Source: Lysobacter stagni (lineage in GTDB: Bacteria > Pseudomonadota > Gammaproteobacteria > Xanthomonadales > Xanthomonadaceae). From it: 64,000 nucleotides of DNA. The notes under the pieces are model-generated. The model was not told the origin of the DNA, ran no database searches, and saw only the letters and a program-made list of their open reading frames with translations. Position 1 is the first letter of the stretch. Every line of letters begins with the position of its first letter. The position numbers and the translations under genes are program-made. The stretch lies in assembly GCF_030053425.1 (NCBI RefSeq), contig NZ_JASGBI010000001.1:3232001-3296000 (forward strand), read 5' to 3'. Below are positions 42,493 to 49,635 of the stretch, piece after piece.

Positions 42493-42741
42493 GTGCCGGT
42501 ACTGCTCGGCACCGCACTCATCATTCCCTTCCGCGTGCCGCGCGAAGCGATCGAGGTGGTGCTGCTGCCGGTGCTGGTAGGCGTGATCGGCGTGCCGTGG
42601 ATGCTGGCCGGCGCCTGGCGCGTGCGCGATGCGCGCGCCTGCGGCCGTCAGACCGATTCGTTCGTGCTGCCGCTGCTGGCGGCCATCGCCCTGCTGCTGG
42701 TGTTCCAGCTGCTGCTGCGGCCAGGCATCGACTTCTATTGA
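42493..42741 (+). pseudogene. Downstream part of the amber-split membrane gene
   Basis: 82 residues from a GTG three codons past the in-frame TAG: two or three hydrophobic segments (VLLPVLVGVIGVPWMLAG; LPLLAAIALLLVFQLLL). No ribosome binding site precedes the GTG, so independent translation is doubtful. It is best read as the C-terminal part of the upstream membrane protein. It stops ten bases from the convergent small periplasmic gene. Confidence 0.55.
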
Positions 42742-42750
42742 GCGCGCCGG

Positions 42751-43059
42751 TCAGCGGTGGACGTCGACCACCACCGCCGCGCCGTCGCTCATCACGTCCA
42801 CGGCTTTGGCCTGCACCAGGGCGGCATCGCGTTCGGCCGGCGTGAGCTGCACGTACTTGCCGTCGACCAGGAACACCGTCGGCTTGCCGTGGTCCAGTTC
42901 CAGCTGGTTGGATTTCGCGTACTCGCCCACCAGGGCCGGCACCGACGCAAGGCCCTGCTCGCGCAGCGACTGCCCGGTATAGGTCGATTTGTGGGTGAGT
43001 TCGCCCGCGTGGGCGATGCCCGACGCCAGCAGGATGCATGCGACTGCCACACGGACCAT
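42751..43059 (-). CDS. Small periplasmic protein of unknown function
   Basis: 102 residues with a short Sec signal peptide (MVRVAVACILLASGIAHA, cleavage after AHA). The mature part is soluble (QLELDHGKPTVFLVDGKYV, LTPAERDAALVQAKAV) with no recognised domain. AAGGAG lies five bases upstream of the ATG, a strong start signal. The 309 bases between this start and the divergent mscS-type gene are ordinary high-GC sequence; I see no promoter I would defend and no gene there. Confidence 0.7.
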   Translation of the reverse strand: MVRVAVACILLASGIAHAGELTHKSTYTGQSLREQGLASVPALVGEYAKSNQLELDHGKPTVFLVDGKYVQLTPAERDAALVQAKAVDVMSDGAAVVVDVHR

Positions 43060-43368
43060 GAGCGCTCCTTCGAATAGGGACGTACGAGGTGGATGGTGAG
43101 CATCGCTCGCATGCCCGTTCGGCAGGGAGCGCGCGCTATTACACGGGCCCGCGCGGCGGCGATCAAGAGACCCGCGGCTGCGGCCGACGGATCTGTGAAC
43201 GCCGTGGCATCCGCGGGGGTCCGCACGCTTCGCCCGCCGATCACGCCCCGGTCCGGACACTGCGGCCTTGCCGGATCCATCGGCATCGATCGCGTATCCG
43301 GCGCAGCGCCGCCCGTGGCGTGCCCCAGCCGCTACGCTGGTCCTCCGCCCAGACGCCGTCGCGACGCC

Positions 43369-43947
43369 ATGAACGTGTTCTCACCCACCGCTTCCCTGCC
43401 CACCGCGACCTGGTTGCGCGACTGGACAGGCATGCTGGTGCCGATCGGCGAGGCCGCGCTGATCCTGGTCGCCGCATGGGCGTTGCGCGCATTGCTGCGC
43501 CTGGCGCTCAAGCGCATCTGCGCGCGCTACGAGCTGCCGCCGGAACTGGCCATCGGCGCACGGCGCCTGCTGGGCACGCTGATCTACCTGGCCGCGGGGC
43601 TGCTCATCCTGGAACGGCTGGGCGTCTCCGGCGCAGTGCTGTGGACGGCGCTGACCGGCTTCACCGCCGTCGCGGCCGTGGCGTTCTTCGCGGCATGGAG
43701 CGTGCTGTCGAACATCTTCTGCACCTTCCTCATCCTCACCGCCCGGCCCTTCCGCCTGCACGACCACATCGAACTGCTGGAGAACGGCGAGAAGCCGGGC
43801 CTGCAGGGCCGCGTGGTCGACATCAACCTCATCTACACGACACTGCAGGAAACACGCACCGACGGTGCCGACACGACGCTGCAGATCCCCAACAGCCAGT
43901 TCTTCCAGCGAAGCATCCGGCGCTGGCGCAGCGAGGCGACGGGCTGA
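43369..43947 (+). CDS. Small MscS-family mechanosensitive channel
   Basis: 192 residues: one N-terminal membrane helix (about 24-45), then the MscS-like pair with GARRLLGTLIYLAAGLLILERLGV and the pore-lining Gly/Ala-rich helix (ALTGFTAVAAVAFFAAWSVLSNIFCTFLIL). The beta domain follows (RPFRLHDHIEL, GRVVDINLIYTTLQ, IPNSQFFQRSIRRW). The protein ends right after the beta domain, so it is shorter than E. coli MscS (286). It should open on membrane tension during osmotic downshift. ATG chosen; the open frame upstream has non-coding character (Arg/Pro-rich). Confidence 0.88.
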   Translation: MNVFSPTASLPTATWLRDWTGMLVPIGEAALILVAAWALRALLRLALKRICARYELPPELAIGARRLLGTLIYLAAGLLILERLGVSGAVLWTALTGFTAVAAVAFFAAWSVLSNIFCTFLILTARPFRLHDHIELLENGEKPGLQGRVVDINLIYTTLQETRTDGADTTLQIPNSQFFQRSIRRWRSEATG

Positions 43948-43952
43948 ACGCG

Positions 43953-43979
43953 CGCCGGAGGGCACGGTGCCCTCCGGCG
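43953..43979. terminator. Bidirectional hairpin between mscS-like and terC genes
   Basis: Twelve-bp perfect arms CGCCGGAGGGCA and TGCCCTCCGGCG around CGG, centred between two convergent stops (43947 and 43992). No long T-tract, but position and stability make a shared terminator likely. Confidence 0.7.
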
Positions 43980-43991
43980 TTCGCAACCCCG

Positions 43992-44762
43992 TCAGTCGAC
44001 GGCGGGATCTTCCACGTACCGCCCGAGCAGTTTCACCGGTTCGCGCTTGCGCTGTTCGCGCTTGCGCACCCACAGGTTGATCAGCTCCACGAACACCGAG
44101 AAGGCCATCGAGGCATAGATGTAGCCCTTCGGGATGTGCTGGCCGAAGCCGTCGGCGATCAGCACCAGTCCGATCATGATCAGGAAGCTCAGCGCGAGCA
44201 CCTTCACCGTCGGGTGGCGTTCGACGAAGTCGCCGATGGGCCGCGCGAACATCAGCATGAATACGATCGAGATCAGGATCGCGGCGACCATCACCCAGCG
44301 CTCGTCCACCATGCCCACCGCGGTGATGATGGAATCGAGCGAGAAGACGATGTCCAGCACCATGATCTGGGCGATGACGGCGGCGAAGCTGGCCGTGACC
44401 GCCGCGCCCGCGCCGCCGCTGTCGCCGGCGCCTTCCAGCTTCTGGTGGATCTCGTGCGTGGCCTTGGCGATCAGGAACAGGCCACCGCCGATGAGGATCA
44501 GGTCGCGCCAGGAGAACTCATGCCCCAGCACCGAGAACAGCGGTGCGGTCAGGCCCACGATCCACGCGATGGTGAGCAGCAAACCCAGTCGCGTGATCGC
44601 CGCCAGGGCGATGCCCAGTCGCCGGGCCTTGTTGCGCTGCTCCGGCGGCAGGCGGCCGGCGAGGATGGAGATGAAGATGATGTTGTCGATGCCGAGCACC
44701 AGCTCGAGCGCCGTCAACGTGGCAAGGGCTATCCAGACTTCGGGATTGAGTAGGGTTTCCAT
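43992..44762 (-). CDS. TerC-family integral membrane protein (probable Mn2+ exporter)
   Basis: 256 residues with about seven helices. TerC signatures are LELVLGIDNIIFISILAGRLP (about 18-38) with the conserved Asp-Asn, and the second acidic motif IMVLDIVFSLDSIITAVGMV about 132-151. The C-terminal part has IGDFVERHPTVKVLALSFLIMIG. TerC proteins such as Alx and MeeF/MeeY are manganese exporters. The gene is preceded by a yybP-ykoY riboswitch, which strongly supports the manganese role. The ATG giving METLLNPE lies about 18 bases after a hairpin that may serve as the expression platform. Confidence 0.92.
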   Translation of the reverse strand: METLLNPEVWIALATLTALELVLGIDNIIFISILAGRLPPEQRNKARRLGIALAAITRLGLLLTIAWIVGLTAPLFSVLGHEFSWRDLILIGGGLFLIAKATHEIHQKLEGAGDSGGAGAAVTASFAAVIAQIMVLDIVFSLDSIITAVGMVDERWVMVAAILISIVFMLMFARPIGDFVERHPTVKVLALSFLIMIGLVLIADGFGQHIPKGYIYASMAFSVFVELINLWVRKREQRKREPVKLLGRYVEDPAVD

Positions 44763-44779
44763 CGGGCATTGCGCATCCA

Positions 44780-44795
44780 GTGGTCGAGGGACCAC
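44780..44795 (-). promoter_or_regulatory. Hairpin between riboswitch aptamer and terC start
   Basis: GTGGTC-CCTC-GACCAC on the minus strand, 6-bp perfect stem, about 18 bases upstream of the terC ATG. Its place between aptamer and start codon makes it a candidate expression-platform stem that would be rearranged on Mn2+ binding. Confidence 0.45.
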
Positions 44796-44820
44796 GACGC
44801 GGTTGCACCCGGGAATGAAC

Positions 44821-44940
44821 GGGACGCACCTTCGCCGTGGAACGGCGAAGGTCTTGCCCACAGGCCGGACGGCCTGCTGCTGCACCGGAGGTGGATACCT
44901 CGTAGTGACGGCGACAGCACGATGGAGCTACTCCCCTTCG
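44821..44940 (-). promoter_or_regulatory. yybP-ykoY (Mn2+-sensing) riboswitch
   Basis: The minus-strand leader of terC carries both conserved metal-binding loops of the yybP-ykoY class: GGGGAGTAGC at the 5' side (about 44936-44927) and GGGCAAGACCTTC at the 3' side (about 44859-44847). The latter is followed by the paired CGGCGAAGGTGCGTCC that closes the helix. The variable arm between them contains GGCCGTCCGGCC. Members of this class bind Mn2+ and switch on exporters of the TerC or MntP type, matching the gene downstream. Confidence 0.88.
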
Positions 44941-44946
44941 AGGGCG

Positions 44947-44974
44947 ATCCTAGCACGGCCTCGCGAACCGGCAA
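44947..44974 (-). promoter_or_regulatory. Probable sigma-70 promoter of the riboswitch-terC transcript
   Basis: TTGCCG (44974-44969), 16-base spacer, TAGGAT (44952-44947). Transcription would start at about 44940, exactly at the 5' end of the riboswitch, which supports the assignment. Confidence 0.65.
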
Positions 44975-44997
44975 TGCGCGCCGGGTGCGTGGCCGGT

Positions 44998-45180
44998 TCA
45001 GGCATACCCGGCGCTGAGGCGACGCAGGCGCAGTTGGTGCTCGGCCCGGTCGGCACGTGTGGCGCGCGGCATGTCCTCCCGCGGCGGAACGGCGTCGCGG
45101 CGGGCCCGGGCTACGTCGCGTGGAACACGCGGCACGCGCGGGCGGGAAGCTTTCACATCGGGGGGCTTCCGGAGGCTCAT
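44998..45180 (-). CDS. Possible small basic protein
   Basis: A 60-codon frame (begins MSLRKPPDVK, ends RRLSAGYA) with AGGTG seven bases before the ATG and high third-position GC. It is very Arg/Pro-rich, with no recognised motif. It lies in the roughly 400 bases between the terC promoter and the DUF1328 gene, which are otherwise empty. It may be a real small gene or chance; composition alone cannot decide. Confidence 0.35.
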   Translation of the reverse strand: MSLRKPPDVKASRPRVPRVPRDVARARRDAVPPREDMPRATRADRAEHQLRLRRLSAGYA

Positions 45181-45346
45181 GCGGGGGCACCTCTTCTCGG
45201 GTAACCAGCTTGTACGCAGGAGAGTTAAGACCCGGCGAAGCCCTGCCCCGCGCGTGCTCACGATGCATTGCGCCGCTGGTGCGCCGACGTCGCCGACCCA
45301 CGTTGCGCGGGCTCGCGCCCCGCGCACCTCACCGCTCGCCATGACC

Positions 45347-45378
45347 TCATGACATGTCGTCATGACACCGCGGTGTCA
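45347..45378. repeat. Two adjoining palindromes after the DUF1328 gene
   Basis: TCATGAC-ATGTC-GTCATGA (45347-45365) overlaps the perfect 16-base palindrome TGACACCGCGGTGTCA (45363-45378), seven bases beyond the DUF1328 stop. They could form alternative hairpins at the transcript end; there is no T-tract. Confidence 0.5.
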
Positions 45379-45384
45379 GTTGCG

Positions 45385-45558
45385 TCAGCTCACCTTCCGC
45401 GCGATGGCCAGTCCGATCAGCAACAACACGACCGCGATGGCCAGGCCGACCCAGAACAGGAACTTGGCGATGCCCATCGCCGCACCGGCGGCGCCGGAAA
45501 AACCCAGCGCGCCGGCGATGAGTCCGATGATCGCGAAGATGATGGCCCACTTGAACAT
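45385..45558 (-). CDS. DUF1328 (YtjA-like) small membrane protein
   Basis: 57 residues, two hydrophobic helices: MFKWAIIFAIIGLIAGALGF, then a Gly/Ala loop (SGAAGAAMGIAK) and FLFWVGLAIAVVLLLIGLAI, ending ARKVS. This matches the short DUF1328/UPF0391 family of [16 protein letters not shown] inner-membrane peptides in length, order and the GFSGAAG loop. The function is unknown. GGAG lies eight bases before the ATG. Confidence 0.88.
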   Translation of the reverse strand: MFKWAIIFAIIGLIAGALGFSGAAGAAMGIAKFLFWVGLAIAVVLLLIGLAIARKVS

Positions 45559-45628
45559 GACGTGCGCTCCGATCGAATCCGTATCCGCACGCTAGCCAGC
45601 ACGCCGTCGCACCGGCGTGATCGGCAGG

Positions 45629-48325
45629 TCAGGCCGGCTCGATGGGCAGCGTGGCCACGACCAGGCCGGGATCATCGGGATGGGTCACCACCGAGAAGCC
45701 CAGTCGCTGGCACATGGCGATCATGGTGCGGTTTTCCTGCAGCACTTCGCCCTCGACCACGCGCAGGCCGAGCCAGCGTGCGTACTCGATCATGATCTGC
45801 ATGAGCCGCCAGCCCAGTCCGTGCCCCTTGAGGTCCGAGCGCACGAGGATGCCGTACTCGCCGCGGTCGTAGTTGGCATCGGCATGCAGGCGGACGGCGC
45901 CGAGCATTTCACCGGTGTCGGGGGCGATGGCGACCAGCGCGATGGAACGCGCGTAGTCCAGCTGGGTGAGTTGCGCGATGAATTCGTGGCTGAAGTTGCG
46001 CACGGTCTGGAAGAAACGCATGCGCAGGTCTTCGTCGGACACGCGACCGAAGAAGGTGCGGAACATCTCCTCGTCCTCGGGACGTACCGGGCGCACGAAC
46101 GCGGTGTCGCCGTCCGCCAGCGTGATCGTGCGTTCCCACTCCTTCGGATACGGCAGGATGGCGAAGCGCGGATGCCCCGGCCCTTTGTGCAAAGCGCGCG
46201 AGCGCGACACGCCGATGCGGGCATCCACGGCGATCAATCCATCGCGATCGGCCAGCAGCGGGTTGATGTCCACCTCGCGGATGCCCGGGATGTCCGCCAC
46301 CAGCTGCGCCAGTTTGACCAGCACCAGCGCCACGGCACGTTCGTCTGCGGCGGGCACGTCACGATAGGCCTTGAGGATGCGCGAAACGCGCGTGCGCCCG
46401 ATCATCTCGTGCGCCAAGCGCAGATCCAGCGGCGGCAGCGCCAGCACCTTGTCGTCGATCACCTCCACGGCCGTGCCGCCGCGACCGAACACGATCACCG
46501 GGCCGAAGGTTTCGTCGTCCACCACGCCGGCGATGAGTTCGCGCGCCTTGGGACGAACCACCATCGGATGGACGGTGACACCTTCGATCCGCGCCTGCGG
46601 GCGAAGCGCGCGTGCACGCGAGAGGATGGCATCGGCGGCCTCGCGCACGGCCTGCATCGTGAACAGGTTCAGGCGCACGCCATCCACATCGGACTTGTGG
46701 TCGATGTCCGGCGACAGGATCTTCACCGCGACCGGCGCGCCGCCGCCCAGCATCGGCGCCGCAACGCGCGCGGCCTCGTCGGGATCGCGCGCGGACGCAA
46801 CCGGCGTGATCGCAATGCCGTATGCGCCCAGCACGCGCGCGACCTCGACGGGGTCGAGCCATCCGCGTCCCGCATCGATGGCGCCGTCCACGATGCTGCG
46901 CGCGGTCGCCGTATCGACGACCAGGTCGTCGGGCAGGCTCGGCGGCGTTTCCATCAGCGTCTGCTGCGCCTCGCGATGACGCACCAGGTACATGAAGCCG
47001 CGCACTGCGTCGGCCTCGGTCGCGTAGCCGGGAATGCGCGCGGCGTTGAGCCAGGCGACGGCATCGTCGTCCGCGCCCAGCCACACCGCGAACACCGGCT
47101 TGCGGATCCACTCCCGCGGCAACGCGCCGCGCGCCTCGGCCAGCGCCTTCGCGCGGCTGTTGGCGCTCATCAGCGCGGTGGGAACGTTAAGCACGAGGAG
47201 GGCGTCGTTGTTGGGATCGGCGATGAGCGCCTTGAACGCCGCGGTGTACGAGGCATGGTCGATATCGCCGTAGAAATCCACGGGATGGGTGCCAGGCCAC
47301 GTCGCCGAGGCGATGTTGGCCACCTGTGCGCGCGCTTCGTCGGACAGCGTAGCCAGCGTACCGCCCATGTCGATGAGTCGGTCGGCGGCGAGCAGGCCCG
47401 TACCGCGACCGTTGGCGAGGATGGCGAGCCGGCGTCCGGGAAAGGTGTCGGTGCGGCCGAGCGCTTCGGCGGCGGCGAACAGCTCGTCCAGTGCGAGCAC
47501 GCGCAGCATGCCCGCACGATGGAACGCGGCCGAGTACACCGCGTCGGGCGTCGCCAGTGCGGCGGCGTGCGTGGCCGGCTGTGCCACGCCCTGCGCGTGC
47601 CGTCCGGATTTCACCACCACCACCGGCTTCAGGCGCGCGGCTGCACGCGCGGCGGACATGAACTTGCGCGCGTCGCGGAGCGATTCGACGTAAAGCAGGA
47701 TGGCCCGCGTGTGGCGGTCGCGCGCGAAGTAGTCCAGCAGGTCGGCGAAATCGACATCGACCGCGTCGCCCAGCGCCGCGACCGCGGAGAATCCGATGGA
47801 ACGTACCGCGCCCCACTCCACCAGCGCCGCGGCGATGGCCGCCGAATGCGAGATCACTGCGATGTCGCCCGGCAGCGGCACGTGCGCGGCGAAACTGGCG
47901 TTCAAGCGCGCATGCGGCGCGATCACGCCCAGGCTGCTGGGGCCGATCACGCGCAGTCCGCGCGCACGCGCGATGGCCTGCAGCTGCTCGGCGAACGAGC
48001 CTTCCCCGCTACCCAGTCCCGTGCTGAGCACCACCACCGCCGACGCGCCCGCATCGGCCGCGGCTTCGGCGTGGACGGGGACCATCGGTGCCGGCGTGGC
48101 GATCACCACCAGCTCGGGCCTGAAGGCCAGGTCGGCCAGTCGCGCCACCGCGGCGACGCCTTCGATCTCGCGGTGACGCGGATTCACCAGACCGATGGGC
48201 CCGGAGAATCCACCGGCCTGCAGGTTGTGCAGCACCGCGCGGGCGATGGAACGCTCGCGCGGACTGCCACCCACCACGGCGACGGAAGCCGGATTGAAGA
48301 TCGACTGCAGCGAATAGGTGCTCAT
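45629..48325 (-). CDS. Pat/YfiQ-type protein lysine acetyltransferase (acyl-CoA-synthetase-like domain + GNAT)
   Basis: 898 residues, the size of Salmonella Pat (886). The N-terminal NDP-forming acyl-CoA synthetase-like part runs to about residue 700: CoA-binding IFNPASVAVVGGSPRERS, Rossmann GPSSLGVIAPHARLN, and an ATP-grasp-like section with APVAVKILSPDIDHKSDVDGV and VIVFGRGGTAVEVI. The C-terminal GNAT domain (about 730-890) contains FVRPVRPEDEEMFRTFF and the acetyl-CoA loop RSDLKGHGLGWRLM. Such enzymes acetylate acetyl-CoA synthetase and other proteins. The start giving MSTYSLQSIFNP is the family norm. It is divergent from dinB. Confidence 0.92.
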   Translation of the reverse strand: MSTYSLQSIFNPASVAVVGGSPRERSIARAVLHNLQAGGFSGPIGLVNPRHREIEGVAAVARLADLAFRPELVVIATPAPMVPVHAEAAADAGASAVVVLSTGLGSGEGSFAEQLQAIARARGLRVIGPSSLGVIAPHARLNASFAAHVPLPGDIAVISHSAAIAAALVEWGAVRSIGFSAVAALGDAVDVDFADLLDYFARDRHTRAILLYVESLRDARKFMSAARAAARLKPVVVVKSGRHAQGVAQPATHAAALATPDAVYSAAFHRAGMLRVLALDELFAAAEALGRTDTFPGRRLAILANGRGTGLLAADRLIDMGGTLATLSDEARAQVANIASATWPGTHPVDFYGDIDHASYTAAFKALIADPNNDALLVLNVPTALMSANSRAKALAEARGALPREWIRKPVFAVWLGADDDAVAWLNAARIPGYATEADAVRGFMYLVRHREAQQTLMETPPSLPDDLVVDTATARSIVDGAIDAGRGWLDPVEVARVLGAYGIAITPVASARDPDEAARVAAPMLGGGAPVAVKILSPDIDHKSDVDGVRLNLFTMQAVREAADAILSRARALRPQARIEGVTVHPMVVRPKARELIAGVVDDETFGPVIVFGRGGTAVEVIDDKVLALPPLDLRLAHEMIGRTRVSRILKAYRDVPAADERAVALVLVKLAQLVADIPGIREVDINPLLADRDGLIAVDARIGVSRSRALHKGPGHPRFAILPYPKEWERTITLADGDTAFVRPVRPEDEEMFRTFFGRVSDEDLRMRFFQTVRNFSHEFIAQLTQLDYARSIALVAIAPDTGEMLGAVRLHADANYDRGEYGILVRSDLKGHGLGWRLMQIMIEYARWLGLRVVEGEVLQENRTMIAMCQRLGFSVVTHPDDPGLVVATLPIEPA

Positions 48326-48444
48326 GGGCGTTCGCGGATCATCCTGCGCCAATCCGTGCGCGGCATCTTGAGTGCCCTCAAGGCGAAGGCGCGGGCGTCG
48401 TGCTCACTATAGGCGGCGCCCGCAAAGCCCCGCTCACACCTGCA

Positions 48445-48473
48445 TCGACGAATCGCGAATGCGGCGTTAGTAT
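48445..48473 (+). promoter_or_regulatory. Probable dinB promoter
   Basis: TCGACG (48445-48450), 17-base spacer, TAGTAT (48468-48473). The -10 lies inside the LexA-like box, the normal arrangement for SOS repression. Confidence 0.5.
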
Positions 48474-48483
48474 TTTCACTAAC
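48466..48483 (+). promoter_or_regulatory. LexA-like SOS box upstream of dinB
   Basis: Perfect inverted repeat GTTAGT-ATTTTC-ACTAAC in an AT-rich island. It fits the Xylella/Xanthomonas LexA consensus TTAG-N6-TACTA with one mismatch (TTAG-TATTTT-CACTA). It overlaps the -10 of the proposed promoter and lies 34 bases before the dinB start, so SOS control of this polymerase is likely. Confidence 0.65.
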
Positions 48484-48516
48484 ACGCCGCCCGACGCCGG
48501 CGTTCCCGTCGCCGCC

Positions 48517-49635
48517 TTGTTGCCCACGCCCCGCAAGATCCTGCATGTCGACATGGACGCGTTCTACGCGTCGGTCGAGCAGCGCGACGACCCCTCGTTG
48601 CAGGGACGTCCGGTAGTGGTGGCCTGGCGCGGCGCGCGTTCGGTGGTCTGTGCGGCCAGCTATGAAGCGCGGCGTTTCGGCGTGCGTTCGGCGATGCCCG
48701 CGGTCCGGGCCGAGCGGCTGTGCCCCCAGGCGGTGTTCGTGCCGCCGGACTTCAGCCGCTACAAGGCAGTGTCGCGACAGGTGCGGGAGATCTTCGCGCG
48801 CCACACCGATCTGATCGAACCACTCTCGCTGGACGAGGCCTATCTCGACGTCACGGTCACGCACACGGGCCTGCCGACGGCCACCGCGACGGCACAGGCC
48901 ATCCGCGACGCCATCCGCGAGGAAACGCAGCTGACGGCATCGGCGGGCGTGGCACCCAACAAGTTCCTGGCGAAGATCGCCTCCGACTGGCGCAAGCCCG
49001 ATGGGCTGTTCGTGATCCGCCCGCATCAGGTGGAAGCCTTCCTCGCGCCGCTGCCGGTGGGGCGTCTGCCGGGCGTGGGCAAGGTCATGGAGCAGCGCCT
49101 GCAGGAGCTGCACATCGCCACGGTGGCCGATCTGCGGACGATGGGCGCGGTGGAACTGGAGCAACGTTTCGGACGCTGGGGACGTCGATTGCACGAGCTG
49201 TCGCTGGGCATCGACGAGAGCCCGGTCGAACCCGAGCGCCCGACGCTGCAGGTGTCCTCCGAGGACACGTTCGAGCGCGACCTGCCGCTGGAAGAACTGG
49301 AACCGCACATCCGCCGGCTCGCCGCGAAGACGTGGGAAGGCCATGGCCGCGAAGTCGAGCGCCACCCGGGCCGCATCGCGCGCACGGTGGTGCTCAAGCT
49401 CAAGACCTCCGACTTCCGCATCCTCACGCGCAGCCTCACGCCGACGGAGCCGCCCGCGTCGGAAGCCGCGCTGGCGCAGCTCGCATGCGACCTGCGCGCG
49501 CGCGTGGCGCTGCCGGAACACACGCGCTATCGACTGGTCGGCGTGGGCCTGTCGGGTTTCAGCGACCGCGACGACGCAGCGGCACAACGCGACCTCTTCG
49601 CGCGGACCGACGCGGTGGACATCGCGTCCGACTAG
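48517..49635 (+). CDS. dinB: DNA polymerase IV (Y-family translesion polymerase)
   Basis: 372 residues. Motif I KILHVDMDAFYASVEQ holds the first metal Asp; steric-gate and finger motifs are SYEARRFGVRSAMP, and the second acidic motif is EPLSLDEAYLDV. Then come ASAGVAPNKFLAKIASD, the thumb HhH LPGVGKVMEQRL and a little-finger domain ending in SGFSDRDDAAAQRDLF. The last stretch resembles a beta-clamp binding QxxLF motif. A TTG start is inferred: longer starts would include the promoter and SOS box, and no ATG precedes motif I. It shares the CTAG bases of its stop with the convergent peptidase gene. Confidence 0.9.
   Translation: MLPTPRKILHVDMDAFYASVEQRDDPSLQGRPVVVAWRGARSVVCAASYEARRFGVRSAMPAVRAERLCPQAVFVPPDFSRYKAVSRQVREIFARHTDLIEPLSLDEAYLDVTVTHTGLPTATATAQAIRDAIREETQLTASAGVAPNKFLAKIASDWRKPDGLFVIRPHQVEAFLAPLPVGRLPGVGKVMEQRLQELHIATVADLRTMGAVELEQRFGRWGRRLHELSLGIDESPVEPERPTLQVSSEDTFERDLPLEELEPHIRRLAAKTWEGHGREVERHPGRIARTVVLKLKTSDFRILTRSLTPTEPPASEAALAQLACDLRARVALPEHTRYRLVGVGLSGFSDRDDAAAQRDLFARTDAVDIASD

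Noticed and set aside
43093..43368. 92-codon upstream extension of the mscS-like frame
   Set aside because: Arg/Pro-rich composition, no signal or membrane segment, and it overlaps the divergent promoter region of the small periplasmic gene.
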